The position numbers were made by a program, and so were the translations under genes. Positions 43,293 to 52,535 of a DNA stretch of 64,000 nucleotides are shown piece after piece; the first letter of the stretch is position 1, and each line of letters begins with the position of its first letter. Source of the DNA: Sphingobacterium detergens (lineage in GTDB: Bacteria > Bacteroidota > Bacteroidia > Sphingobacteriales > Sphingobacteriaceae). The notes beneath the pieces are model-generated. The model saw only the letters and a list, made by a program, of their open reading frames with translations, did not search any database and was not told where the DNA came from. The DNA lies in NCBI RefSeq assembly GCF_003610355.1, contig NZ_RAPY01000001.1, positions 992,001 to 1,056,000 of the forward strand, given 5' to 3'.

Positions 43293-44204
43293 CTAATTAA
43301 ATGATACCCTAAATTCTAATGGAGAAATCGAGGTACGGCTTTTAAATAAGCGATGAAAAGATTGCGGATGTTCAAAGCCCAAATGGTATGCAATTTCGGA
43401 AACAGACATCTCGGTGGTTGAGAGCAGTTCTTTCGCTTTTTCAACAAGCCGATTCTGAATATGCTGTTGTGTTGTTTGTCCAGTTTGAACCCGAAGCATA
43501 TCACTGAGATAGTTTGCACTGAGATTCAATTGTGCTGCAATAGAATGAACACTGGGGATCCCATTTTCAATCAATTTATCATTCTTGAAATAATCATCCA
43601 ATAAGATTTCCAGTTTAGAAAGTAGATCGTTGTTTGCTTTTTTTCTTGTCAGAAATTGACGGTTATAAAAACGGTCACAATATTTTAATAAGAGGTCAAG
43701 ATTAGAGATTAGCAAATCTTGTGTGAACGCATCCATATTTGCATCTATTTCCCTTTCAATATTGTCTATAATATCTGTAATGGATTTTTCCTCCTTATCC
43801 GAAAGATGCAAAGCTTCATTTGCTGTATAAGAAAAGTATCCATATGCTCTTACCTGGGATGCTAGTGTATATCCATGTAGGAAATCTAGATGAACAACCA
43901 GAACAAAGCCTTGAACACCGTTCAATAGTACATCTTTAAATTGCAATACCTGATGTGGAGCGATAAAATACATGATACCCTCATCAAAATCATAATATTG
44001 TTGACCATACCTGCATTTTCCTCCTGTACAGTCCTTTTTTAAAGCAATAACATAAAAATCTGTCGTCACTGCGCTGAGAATAGTTTCTGATTCTAGCCTG
44101 ACCTGATCAAAATTAAATACACTGATCAATGGGTTTGAAGGTTTTGTCAATCCCAAAAATTGATGCAGTGTCCTAATTGATGAAACCTTCTCCGGGGTTT
44201 TCAT
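43293..44204 (-). CDS. AraC-family transcriptional regulator
   Basis: A 303-residue regulator. The C-terminal double HTH is clear: I-A-A-Q-L-N-L-S-A-N-Y-L-S-D-M-L and I-A-Y-H-L-G-F-E-H-P-Q-S-F-H-R-L-F, ending S-P-L-E-F. The N-terminus is a cupin-like sensor with two cysteines (K-K-D-C-T-G-G-K-C-R-Y) that could respond to oxidation or metal, though this is inference. It lies between the SDR and DJ-1 genes on the same strand. Confidence 0.9.
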   Translation of the reverse strand: MKTPEKVSSIRTLHQFLGLTKPSNPLISVFNFDQVRLESETILSAVTTDFYVIALKKDCTGGKCRYGQQYYDFDEGIMYFIAPHQVLQFKDVLLNGVQGFVLVVHLDFLHGYTLASQVRAYGYFSYTANEALHLSDKEEKSITDIIDNIEREIDANMDAFTQDLLISNLDLLLKYCDRFYNRQFLTRKKANNDLLSKLEILLDDYFKNDKLIENGIPSVHSIAAQLNLSANYLSDMLRVQTGQTTQQHIQNRLVEKAKELLSTTEMSVSEIAYHLGFEHPQSFHRLFKSRTSISPLEFRVSFN

Positions 44205-44244
44205 GTGTTCATTGTCGAGTTTATATAATACGAATTTACTTATT

Positions 44245-45180
44245 CTATTTTGATTGTGAGCTGTTCATTTTTATCAAACTGATGCCCTGATGGTACGATG
44301 TTACCTGAAACTCCGGAAATCTGTTCCGAAATTTTGAATCATCGAATATATTGTCATATTCATATCTTGGAAGAAGCTCAAGTAGCTCTTTTAATCGCTT
44401 ATTAAATAGTGCTCCTATCTTAAATACAAACTTTGGCACAACGGTATACTGTAGTTCCTTATTGTAAATACCAGACGCGATACGAATAAACTCCTTATAG
44501 GTAGGGTATTTTTTGTCAACAGGAAGATGCCAGGTCTGGCCAAATGCATCAGGTGTATTTCCGATCAAAGCCGTTGCTCGACTTGCATCTGGTGTCCATA
44601 TCAGACTTCTTTTCTTACCCGCGCTCAATGGTACCCTGAGTTTCTTATCTTCCTTAATGTTATTAAAAATGAGGGTGTTGGTAATGCTCTGGGTTTTACC
44701 TGGTCCATAAAATTCAGGTGCCCGACATATAACTGCGTCAAGTTCACCAGACTCGATTTCACTTAATACCATTTCGGCCATTTTCCTTCTTACATTCCCT
44801 TTTCTTCCTACTGGAGCAAATGCCGTTTCTTCAGTTAAAACATGATCATTCTGAGGATACATGTAAGTGTTATCAAAAAATACAAGTTTTGTTCCACTGA
44901 TCTTACAAGCGTCAATCACGTTCCTTAAAATAAGGGGAAACTGTTCTTCCCACAATGCCGAATTAATCGGAAGACCTAATGTAAAATAGGCAATTTTACT
45001 TCCTCTCACTGCTTCAACTGCTTCCTTGTATACGGAAAGATCGGCTGAAAATACCTCGTCCGTATCATTTACCTTTTTTGCATTTCTGCTGACAATGCGA
45101 ATAGCTGAAGTAAAGTTTTTCTTAAGCTCCCTTGCCAGTTCTTCGCCAATCTGTCCATTGGCACCTAATATTGTTTGCAT
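44245..45180 (-). CDS. NAD(P)-dependent epimerase/dehydratase-like SDR protein
   Basis: A 311-residue extended short-chain dehydrogenase-like protein with the nucleotide motif G-A-N-G-Q-I-G at residues 6-12 (consensus TGxxGxxG). The D-N-T-Y-M-Y-P segment stands where the active-site Tyr normally lies, but the usual Y-x-x-x-K spacing is not seen, as in the atypical SDRs. Substrate unknown. It is the first gene of the SDR-AraC-DJ-1-esterase cluster. Confidence 0.85.
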   Translation of the reverse strand: MQTILGANGQIGEELARELKKNFTSAIRIVSRNAKKVNDTDEVFSADLSVYKEAVEAVRGSKIAYFTLGLPINSALWEEQFPLILRNVIDACKISGTKLVFFDNTYMYPQNDHVLTEETAFAPVGRKGNVRRKMAEMVLSEIESGELDAVICRAPEFYGPGKTQSITNTLIFNNIKEDKKLRVPLSAGKKRSLIWTPDASRATALIGNTPDAFGQTWHLPVDKKYPTYKEFIRIASGIYNKELQYTVVPKFVFKIGALFNKRLKELLELLPRYEYDNIFDDSKFRNRFPEFQVTSYHQGISLIKMNSSQSK

Positions 45181-45283
45181 ATTATTTTGTTTTACCTATA
45201 GACACAAAGTTCTGAAGAACTGTAATAATCAGTGTAACTCAATTAGGGAAATCTGTAACAGAATCTCTGCCATTTATAAGTAC

Positions 45284-47002
45284 CTAAGGCATAATCCTAA
45301 AAATAGGATAAAGAAGGTGTGACTTTTCATAATAGTTTGAATGTTTGTATACCCAATCTAACTGTGCTTTTCCGTCAGCAGCAAATTTTGGATTGCTTGC
45401 TTTCTCTTTATCAAATGCAGATTTTAGATCTTTATCTTCTTTTAAAAGTTTTGCAGCAGTATCTTCAAAAACATAGGCCGAATAGTATTCTTTTTGGCCT
45501 AAAATCGCATCAAAGAAATTCCAGTTGAAATAGGAATCAATCGCTTCTGGTTCGAGTGTTTCCAAAAGAAATTTTACCCCTTCTTGATTTAGCGAGACCA
45601 AGAAGTCCCCAGCTCTGAACTTAATTTCCTTCAATTCTTTGAATACATAAGTATCATAATGGAGATAATGTCCCTCATAAGGGTTTGAAGTTGTCTTAAA
45701 ATCTTTAATCTTATATTGTTCTACTGTAATAATAGAATCCTTTTGTATTGGATTCAATTTGATCTGATTGAGTTTCAGTAAATCAATAATTTTCCATTCG
45801 GATTGTGGAATTACATAATACTTTGGTATAGTAATCTCTTTGGTTGGGATATAGGTGTTATACAATTTAACTTGTTTTGAAAATTTGGCATTTCGGTCAT
45901 ACCATAATCTACTTTCTGAGGAAACTTCACTCGACTTATATTTAGCCTCAAAACCTTTAAAATCGATGTTTTCATATTTTGTAGAATCGAGTTTCCACAT
46001 AATGGGATATCTATTCCCTATACGATACTGTTTGAGATTTTCTATTCTTTTTTGTCGGATAGCTTTATGGTTCTCATCAATAAATTTGAGGTTATATAGC
46101 ATATAATCATATGTTGCCTTTACCCGTTCTTTATAAGGTTTCAACATATGTGTTTCCACGACGGTACCAATTACATTGAATAGACTTGTATAGCCTGTTG
46201 CATATCGCGGCGAATCCATAAAAACTGGAAAACCACCATCGGGAACATCATTATGAATATTGACATAGGGGACTGAAATAAAACCGTTATTTTCAAGATC
46301 CATAAGTAGTTTTCGTTGCATATGACCATTAAAATAGTCTCCTAGCTCCTTTCCCAAACGCTCCTTATTGGTGGAAATATAGGTGAATGCATATTGATAA
46401 TCTGCTCCATTACTGACATGGTTGTCAATAAACACATCCGGTTTTATCCATTGAAAAATCTGCTGAAAACTCCTCGAATTTCTGGTATCTGTTTTTATAA
46501 AATCCCTATTTAAATCGTAATTTCTTGCGTTCCCACGAAACCCATACTCCTCCGGTCCGTTTTGATTCGCTCTAGAAAAACCATTTCGATTTAGCATTCC
46601 ACTTACATTATAGCTAGCGATGGCAGCAATAATTACATTTTTAGGCGCTTTTATTCTTCCCGTCGCCAAATCTCTCATAAGCATCATTGTTGCGTCAATT
46701 CCATCTGGCTCACCTGGATGAATCCCATTATTGATAAACAACACTGACTTGTCTTTTCTCGAACCTTCCAAAGTTTGTCCTGAGGGGTTGAAAATCACTA
46801 CATCAATCGGAGCCTTATTATCGTCCTCCCCCCTTGTTTCATAACTGATCGCTGGAAATTGCTTTGACAATCCCCAATAGAATTCGCGCATTTCTTCAAA
46901 AGTCGTGGATTGATTGCCATTACCTTTTTCGTACGGTGTAAGATTTTGAGAATAGAGTGTATTAGAAATCAGTAGAAGGAATAAAATTGGAAGTTTTTTC
47001 AT
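45284..47002 (-). CDS. Exported M14-family zinc carboxypeptidase
   Basis: A 572-residue protein with a signal peptide ending N-T-L-Y-S-Q. Zinc ligands are in G-I-H-P-G-E-P-D-G (HxxE, near residue 95), the substrate-binding N-R-D is in Y-D-L-N-R-D-F, and the third ligand is in D-N-H-V-S-N-G. The C-terminal 230 residues are an additional domain of unknown type. M14 enzymes remove C-terminal residues or process peptidoglycan peptides. Periplasmic or secreted. Confidence 0.9.
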   Translation of the reverse strand: MKKLPILFLLLISNTLYSQNLTPYEKGNGNQSTTFEEMREFYWGLSKQFPAISYETRGEDDNKAPIDVVIFNPSGQTLEGSRKDKSVLFINNGIHPGEPDGIDATMMLMRDLATGRIKAPKNVIIAAIASYNVSGMLNRNGFSRANQNGPEEYGFRGNARNYDLNRDFIKTDTRNSRSFQQIFQWIKPDVFIDNHVSNGADYQYAFTYISTNKERLGKELGDYFNGHMQRKLLMDLENNGFISVPYVNIHNDVPDGGFPVFMDSPRYATGYTSLFNVIGTVVETHMLKPYKERVKATYDYMLYNLKFIDENHKAIRQKRIENLKQYRIGNRYPIMWKLDSTKYENIDFKGFEAKYKSSEVSSESRLWYDRNAKFSKQVKLYNTYIPTKEITIPKYYVIPQSEWKIIDLLKLNQIKLNPIQKDSIITVEQYKIKDFKTTSNPYEGHYLHYDTYVFKELKEIKFRAGDFLVSLNQEGVKFLLETLEPEAIDSYFNWNFFDAILGQKEYYSAYVFEDTAAKLLKEDKDLKSAFDKEKASNPKFAADGKAQLDWVYKHSNYYEKSHLLYPIFRIMP

Positions 47003-47096
47003 GAAATCAATTTATAAGATCTAATTTAGAAAAAACTTATTGAAATCTATGTCTTATGAACGGTAGTCGAAAAACTACTGAGAATCATTTTTATTA

Positions 47097-47984
47097 TTAA
47101 TAATGATCTTCTATCGCTGTGCATTTCATACGTGGAAAACCTAAAGAAGCCAATAAAAGAAAAGTAAACGTGGCGTAGAATAGCAAGTTCATTGCACCCT
47201 GATAATTGCCGACTACCGTAAGCCCAAAGCATAACATTGAAAAAATGATTATGCAAAGTAGCAATGCTATCTTAAACCATGGTTTTGGCTCACTTATTAA
47301 AAATTCACCTTTGAAGATACTTACAAAGAGTAACACAACAACAGTTTGCTCAAATATCCCAATGAGGAGGATCATGCTTGTAGTACCACCTGGAAGCTTT
47401 GAAATAAAACTACCATGAAACATATCCACATATTTTGGAAGAACAGTTTCCATATGGAAAAGTTTCTCATATCCAGGTATTCCCATCGTATAGAGTATCA
47501 TCAGATAAACCGGTAAGTACATGATATAATTCCATAAACCATGCGTATAAAAGCCTTGCTGAGAATGCCGCCAACGCAGAAGTAGGTATATGACACTACT
47601 GGCAAAAAAAAACAGGGCTGCTCCTTGCTGATTCGATATAATGCGAAATATAGATCCCAAAAGTACAAAAGAGAAAAGCGTGATAAAAAGTCCCCATTTT
47701 ACCGGCTGAAAACAATCCTTATTCGAAAATATATCCAATTTGATAATTGAGATAAATAAGATCAATGCAGCGATTCCGTGCATTCCGCCATTCAGACGTA
47801 GGAGCGTTATGTCTAGCGGTAGTATCTCTTGCATTGGATGTTTGGAAGCAATGTTTAGGTAACTCAATAATTCCATGGAAGTCCCTGTTAAGAGCTTCCA
47901 AGCACTGAAAGACATAAAAAGGAAAAGGGCTATGGAGAGGACAAAAAGTGACAATTTAAGCGCTGTGATATAATCGCGAGCCAT
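47097..47984 (-). CDS. Multi-span membrane protein of unknown function
   Basis: A 295-residue protein with about eight hydrophobic segments spread over its length and short polar loops. No transporter or enzyme motif is visible. It lies 94 bases upstream of the peptidase gene on the same strand, so could be co-transcribed, though the functional link is unclear. Confidence 0.7.
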   Translation of the reverse strand: MARDYITALKLSLFVLSIALFLFMSFSAWKLLTGTSMELLSYLNIASKHPMQEILPLDITLLRLNGGMHGIAALILFISIIKLDIFSNKDCFQPVKWGLFITLFSFVLLGSIFRIISNQQGAALFFFASSVIYLLLRWRHSQQGFYTHGLWNYIMYLPVYLMILYTMGIPGYEKLFHMETVLPKYVDMFHGSFISKLPGGTTSMILLIGIFEQTVVVLLFVSIFKGEFLISEPKPWFKIALLLCIIIFSMLCFGLTVVGNYQGAMNLLFYATFTFLLLASLGFPRMKCTAIEDHY

Positions 47985-48139
47985 ATACTTTCAGATCTAG
48001 TTAGAGATACTTTACTAAAAACAAATATCTGAATTGGGAAAAAGCAGTATTAGGTTAAAATCATTAAAAAAGTGATTAAAAAAGAAACGCACGAAAAATA
48101 TTTCGTCGTTTTAGTACTGAGCATCAACCTCAATAAATA

Positions 48140-49051
48140 CTATTTTATAACCATTTCAACCATCAGATTCTGATAATGTTGCTGCAATAATTGTTCTATT
48201 CGAACTTTATAATTGATCACTGCATCGAGCGCTGTAGAACCGGCTTCGCTATGCATATAAATCAATACCAGATATAAACTTCCTGTCTTGGTGATATATA
48301 ACTTGTCTATTTCCAAACCTTTCGCTGACACAGCTTCCACTATGGAATAAATATTTTCCCATTCTTTATCGGATTGCAGTTGACCACCAGCCAATTCAAT
48401 AAAGTTCTGTTTAATAATATGGAAAGGCTCTCTGATCATAACAGCCTCAAAAATAAGAACAACCATAGCATCACCTATATACTGCAAGAAGGCTAAATTG
48501 GGGACCGTTTTTCCAATATAAACCATCAATAACAATGAACCTCCACCAAACAAAGAAAGATAACCATCTATCAATGCAGCTTTTGTATCTGTTATCAGCA
48601 TGGTGCTCCTCCCGCCAGTTTTTCGATTGGCATGTTTATAATAAAATGCTAATCCAAAGCATAAGATAACTGACAGTAGGACCATATAGATGATAGGCCC
48701 TGTATTTACTTCATGAATCTTTCCTTTACTGAAATAATCATAGATTTTCAGACTATTCTCCCAAAGTGCAGCCGTCAGAATACCAAGGATCAGAATGCCT
48801 TTAATCAGTGCATAGAGTGACTCATAAATGAATTGTCCCCATGGAAAAGTATCTGTTTTCCTGTGCCGGATCTTAACTACATAATAACCAATGAAACTGG
48901 CGATGGCATTGACCATATTGTAATTGCCATCCAATAGCATCGCATCTGAATGCGAAAGGTAAAAAGTAAACCAACCGAAAATACCCATAATTAGGTAGAC
49001 AGAGGCTCCGATCAATAAAGCCTTTCTTTCAATATATGCTTGTCGTTCCAT
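48140..49051 (-). CDS. Cation-diffusion-facilitator-like transporter, divergent metal site
   Basis: A 303-residue membrane protein with six spans and a cytoplasmic C-terminal domain, the CDF layout. The span-2 motif reads D-G-N-Y-N-M-V-N where transport-competent CDFs have D/H-x-x-x-D, and span 5 has T-D-T-K-A-A-L-I-D-G. So only one of the two usual acidic residues of span 2 remains. The cation specificity may differ from zinc or manganese, or the protein may not be a classical antiporter. Substrate unassigned. Confidence 0.8.
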   Translation of the reverse strand: MERQAYIERKALLIGASVYLIMGIFGWFTFYLSHSDAMLLDGNYNMVNAIASFIGYYVVKIRHRKTDTFPWGQFIYESLYALIKGILILGILTAALWENSLKIYDYFSKGKIHEVNTGPIIYMVLLSVILCFGLAFYYKHANRKTGGRSTMLITDTKAALIDGYLSLFGGGSLLLMVYIGKTVPNLAFLQYIGDAMVVLIFEAVMIREPFHIIKQNFIELAGGQLQSDKEWENIYSIVEAVSAKGLEIDKLYITKTGSLYLVLIYMHSEAGSTALDAVINYKVRIEQLLQQHYQNLMVEMVIK

Positions 49052-49205
49052 AGCGAATCAGTTAAACAATTTGAATTCGATCAATATGGGTTTATGCTTG
49101 TAAAAAATCTGGTTTTACATCAAACCGGAATAAAACTATAGGAAATTTCAAACGATATGCTTGCGAGATAAAAAGGGCTATCGGTAATAGTAATAAAATA
49201 AAAAA

Positions 49206-49226
49206 CCTCTTCCTTTTAGGAAGAGG
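49206..49226 (-). terminator. Terminator on the minus strand
   Basis: CCTCTTCC and GGAAGAGG form an 8-bp stem with a TTTTA loop. Read on the minus strand it is followed by TTTTTATTTTATT. It would end transcripts coming from the DUF6807 gene, about 290 bases past its stop. The rest of the 467-base gap (49052-49518) holds only a 20-residue mini-ORF on the plus strand. Confidence 0.6.
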
Positions 49227-49335
49227 ATTAGAAATGATAACCAATTTCCCCATGTATCGACGCAATCATCGTACTAGTGGATACAAAAATAGGGGGTATT
49301 CACATCCTATAATTATGAATATTATTAAAAACAGA

Positions 49336-49398
49336 ATGAAAATCATCTCTAAACTACTTTTTTCATTTGTGTTTTTGCTACTTAACTGCAGCTCCTAA
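49336..49398 (+). CDS. Free-standing lipoprotein signal peptide ORF, 20 residues
   Basis: The frame encodes MKIISKLLFSFVFLLLNCSS and stops. It is a textbook lipoprotein signal (two lysines, hydrophobic core, L-L-N-C lipobox) with only two residues after the cysteine. It is either the remnant of a lipoprotein gene cut right after its signal, or a mini-lipoprotein of the entericidin kind. No coding sequence follows in any frame. Real expression is unproven. Confidence 0.35.
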   Translation: MKIISKLLFSFVFLLLNCSS

Positions 49399-49518
49399 TA
49401 AAACTGAAGGCTTCTTCATAAGATCATTTTATTCACCTAAATAAATTATTCAAGTCAATTTCCTTCGAACTATAGCTGAAACAAAATTGTACACTGCGTT
49501 ACCAAAGGTAAATCGCTA

Positions 49519-50574
49519 TTACTTCCGATCCCTCTTATTGGAAAAAGCAAATTCTTCCCATAATCTGTTGACTGCCATTATTGACAACCTTTTTTTGTCC
49601 GATGCGATGAGGATACGATAGCGAAATGTAACTGAATTGCCCTTTTCCAATCTTAAATTCAAGACTTCATTTCCATTACTAAAAACTTTTTGTCCGAGCG
49701 GATTGGCTGCAAATAAACCATAGCCCCGTGCATGCCAATAGGTCGGATAACCGACATTATCTGGATTGTCCATGATCACAATGCTAATAGTATCCTTTCC
49801 CTTTTGTCCATAAAGCATACACCATTTCCCACGCGTACCCCAAGCATCATCATCCACCTTATTCTCACTTGTTATGTAATGGCCTATGGTATTACTCTCA
49901 GAATTACCCTTAATTGTTGTTACAGAACCATGCATATCTGTAAACTGCCGTTCTTCTTTGGAAGGCAATTCCAGTTCATGTGCCACGCGCAAGCCTAATA
50001 GCCCATCCTTAACATCGGCAAAAGAAACAGCTTCCATAGCAGTAAATGTTGTCGTCCGGTCGATGACTCGAAAGTTGGTCGTTGCCGTAAAAGTAAATGC
50101 GGTATGCTCTTTCAATAGCACATGTTTTTTAATGTCGCACCAGTCTGCCGTGTATTTTATGACACCTGCTGTACCGCTTTTAGTTTCGGAAATGGCCGTT
50201 GTTTTTATCCAGCCATATTTGTTTTTCTTAATTTCGGGTATGGCAGACGAGTTATTCCAAAAATCAAGACCATTGACACTTTCATAGTTCATCCACAAGC
50301 CTATATGATGTGGGTGATCCGTTGGTTCATTAGGACGTGGGGCCAATGGAAACCCTCGGGTAATAACTTCGCCATTGGCTGCAAAAATCGGATACAATGT
50401 AGGTTTTTCCAAATTATCTGGATAGATAAACGCGGTGAAGGGGCTATCATCTGCCATAACGATAATTTCTTTACGTGCACTGTCTTCCCGAACGGTTATG
50501 AATTGCTTTTTTTGGGCGGAGACTATGGGTATAATGGCCGCCAGAAATAGCGTAAATGAGAGTATTTTTTTCAT
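49519..50574 (-). CDS. DUF6807/PmoA-family exported protein
   Basis: A 351-residue protein with a signal peptide (ending I-V-S-A-Q). D-H-P-H-H-I-G-L-W-M near residue 90 is the family hallmark, with W-H-A-R-G-Y-G-L-F-A-A-N-P-L-G later. The name PmoA in databases is historical and does not imply methane oxidation here. In Bacteroidota these genes often stand beside Gfo/Idh/MocA oxidoreductases in sugar-related loci, as here (28 bases). Periplasmic; exact function not known. Confidence 0.85.
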   Translation of the reverse strand: MKKILSFTLFLAAIIPIVSAQKKQFITVREDSARKEIIVMADDSPFTAFIYPDNLEKPTLYPIFAANGEVITRGFPLAPRPNEPTDHPHHIGLWMNYESVNGLDFWNNSSAIPEIKKNKYGWIKTTAISETKSGTAGVIKYTADWCDIKKHVLLKEHTAFTFTATTNFRVIDRTTTFTAMEAVSFADVKDGLLGLRVAHELELPSKEERQFTDMHGSVTTIKGNSESNTIGHYITSENKVDDDAWGTRGKWCMLYGQKGKDTISIVIMDNPDNVGYPTYWHARGYGLFAANPLGQKVFSNGNEVLNLRLEKGNSVTFRYRILIASDKKRLSIMAVNRLWEEFAFSNKRDRK

Positions 50575-50602
50575 TTTTTTGATTGATCTGAATTAAACCC
50601 CG

Positions 50603-51967
50603 CTAATATTTGAATACTTTTCCTCCCGCAATCACTTCTTGTTGCTTATCGTCGAAAATAACCCTTTCGCCTGTCCTGTAGGCCGCATTTGCCATAATAA
50701 CTGCAATAGAATGGTTATAGCCCGCTTCAATTGGTGCGTTGGGTTCTTTACGGTTGCGGACACATTCCATCCAGTTGCGTATATGTGCCATGGTGACAAC
50801 ATCCCCACCGGTATTCGCCGCTGTACCAACACGGATATTATTCAGACTAATATCCGGCAATAAATTTGCCTTCATTCCCATTGCACTAGCGTACTCTTCA
50901 GTCAGACCACCTGTAGCTGAGATGTTATTGGTATCCAAATTGAGCGTTCCGCCGTTGCTGTAATAAATTTCCTTTACCTCCTCCCCGTTCAGGACACCTG
51001 AATTTGTCTGCCTGGATTTAAACAATACCTGAAATCCTTTAGTCAGATCGTCTAATGGACCGTAATCAAATACAGCAGTAAAGGTGTCCGCATTTTCTCT
51101 TCCATCTTTCCAAAGATAGTTTCCTCCATTTACAACTACACTACGTGGGTGTGGTAAACCTGTAAACCAATGCACAGTATCAATCTGATGGCATAGCCAT
51201 TGTCCGGGAATACCAGATGAATAGGGCCAAAATAATCGATACTCCAGATAATGTCTGGCATTGAAAGGTTCATACGGGCGATTAAGCAAAAAGCGTTTCC
51301 AGTCAGTATCTTCCTCTTTTAGCTTCGCCACTAGATCAGGTCTACGCCATCGTCCCGGCTGATTTACGTTCCAAGTGAGTTCAACCATGACAATATCGCC
51401 AAATTTTCCGCTTTTAATAAAATTATTTGCGGCAAAGTAATTTAAACCGCTCCGACGTTGTGAACCGATCTGCACGATCCTCTTACTATCTTTAACGGCC
51501 TTTAGTACCGCACGTGCATCTTCCATCGTATCGGCTAATGGTTTTTCGACATAGACATCTTTACCAGCATGAACAGCTTCTATCGTATGTATAGCATGCT
51601 GAAAGTCGGAAGTTGAAACAAATACAGCGTCAATATCCTTGATGTCGTACATGGCCTCATTATTTAGACATGGTTTAATGGCATGTCCTAACTTTTGTTT
51701 CCAGAAGTCAGCACCTTCCTCTCGGCGCAACTTCCAGATATCGCTTACAGCAATAATATCAAAATTCAAATCTTTATAGGCCGCGAGAAACGAAGGTGCA
51801 TGTGCCCCTTTATGTCTATCTGAAAATCCAACCACTCCAATATTGATGCGATCATTTGCACCAATAATCCGTCGATAACTTGAAGCACTGAAAGCATGTG
51901 TTCCTGTATACATACTGGCTCCCAGCAATCCCGCTTTTTTAATAAAATCTCTACGTGAATTAATCAT
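50603..51967 (-). CDS. Gfo/Idh/MocA-family oxidoreductase with Tat signal
   Basis: A 454-residue protein with a twin-arginine signal (S-R-R-D-F-I-K-K-A-G-L). The NAD(P)-binding N-terminal domain follows (I-N-I-G-V-V-G-F-S-D-R), then V-E-K-P-L-A-D-T, the E-K-P motif containing the catalytic Lys. The C-terminal domain is the usual mixed beta sheet. Family members oxidise or epimerise sugars and derivatives. Tat export implies that it folds with bound cofactor before export. It is co-directional with the DUF6807 gene. Confidence 0.92.
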   Translation of the reverse strand: MINSRRDFIKKAGLLGASMYTGTHAFSASSYRRIIGANDRINIGVVGFSDRHKGAHAPSFLAAYKDLNFDIIAVSDIWKLRREEGADFWKQKLGHAIKPCLNNEAMYDIKDIDAVFVSTSDFQHAIHTIEAVHAGKDVYVEKPLADTMEDARAVLKAVKDSKRIVQIGSQRRSGLNYFAANNFIKSGKFGDIVMVELTWNVNQPGRWRRPDLVAKLKEEDTDWKRFLLNRPYEPFNARHYLEYRLFWPYSSGIPGQWLCHQIDTVHWFTGLPHPRSVVVNGGNYLWKDGRENADTFTAVFDYGPLDDLTKGFQVLFKSRQTNSGVLNGEEVKEIYYSNGGTLNLDTNNISATGGLTEEYASAMGMKANLLPDISLNNIRVGTAANTGGDVVTMAHIRNWMECVRNRKEPNAPIEAGYNHSIAVIMANAAYRTGERVIFDDKQQEVIAGGKVFKY

Positions 51968-52320
51968 TTTTAAAGTTTTAGTTGGTTAACAAAAGAATAT
52001 TTTTGGTGTTTTGTTTTCTTTTGACAACATACTGCTCATTCAAAACGTAACAAATAGTATTTTTTTTAGCTAAAAAATTCCTCAATCAGCATTGACCACA
52101 TAGATCGGAGAAATATTAGCAAGCATAGACAGTCAGCCCACCCCATGCCTGCGGTTACCTGCCTTTTAGCTATTTCGATTTCCAAACCGCGGATACTTTT
52201 ATACAAACATACAAAAGAAATACTCAGAAATCTATGTATTTTATGTTAATATAATTTTAGTATTTAACAATATCTGTTTATATTTAAAAACAAACCTGAC
52301 AACATTTAATTAAATACTAA
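51968..52320. other. Divergent promoter region
   Basis: This 353-base AT-rich gap separates the Gfo/Idh/MocA gene (minus) from the small-partner/zeta-like pair (plus). The plus-strand CAAACATA at 52204-52211 is, read on the minus strand, TATGTTTG, an exact -7 match, but it is 237 bases from the start it would serve. I see no coding frame or other structure. Confidence 0.3.
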
Positions 52321-52533
52321 ATGAAAAAAATAATCCCGGAAGAAGAACTGATCACAATCGGAAGGATGCAAAAGGATCCTTTTATAATGGCAATCGAAGA
52401 AAAAATAGCCTGGAAAAAAGACCTAGGACAAAATATCCGCCATCATCTGTTCTCACAGCAATTACCTTTGATCTATCATAAGAACGGACAAATGATTGCT
52501 GAGTACTTGGATGGGACAATTCAATTTATCTGA
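52321..52533 (+). CDS. Small partner protein of the zeta-like kinase (candidate antitoxin)
   Basis: A 70-residue basic protein ending I-A-E-Y-L-D-G-T-I-Q-F-I. It starts MKKIIPEEELITIGRMQ and has no DNA-binding motif that I can see. It is 2 bases ahead of a P-loop protein of the zeta-toxin type, the usual order antitoxin then toxin. It does not look like the three-helix epsilon antitoxin, so the antitoxin role is inferred only from position. Confidence 0.65.
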   Translation: MKKIIPEEELITIGRMQKDPFIMAIEEKIAWKKDLGQNIRHHLFSQQLPLIYHKNGQMIAEYLDGTIQFI

Positions 52534-52535
52534 AT

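Noticed and set aside
49886..50550. Overlapping plus-strand frames of 133 and 142 codons over the DUF6807 gene
   Set aside because: The minus-strand gene carries the family signature and a signal peptide; the opposite frames are shadows.
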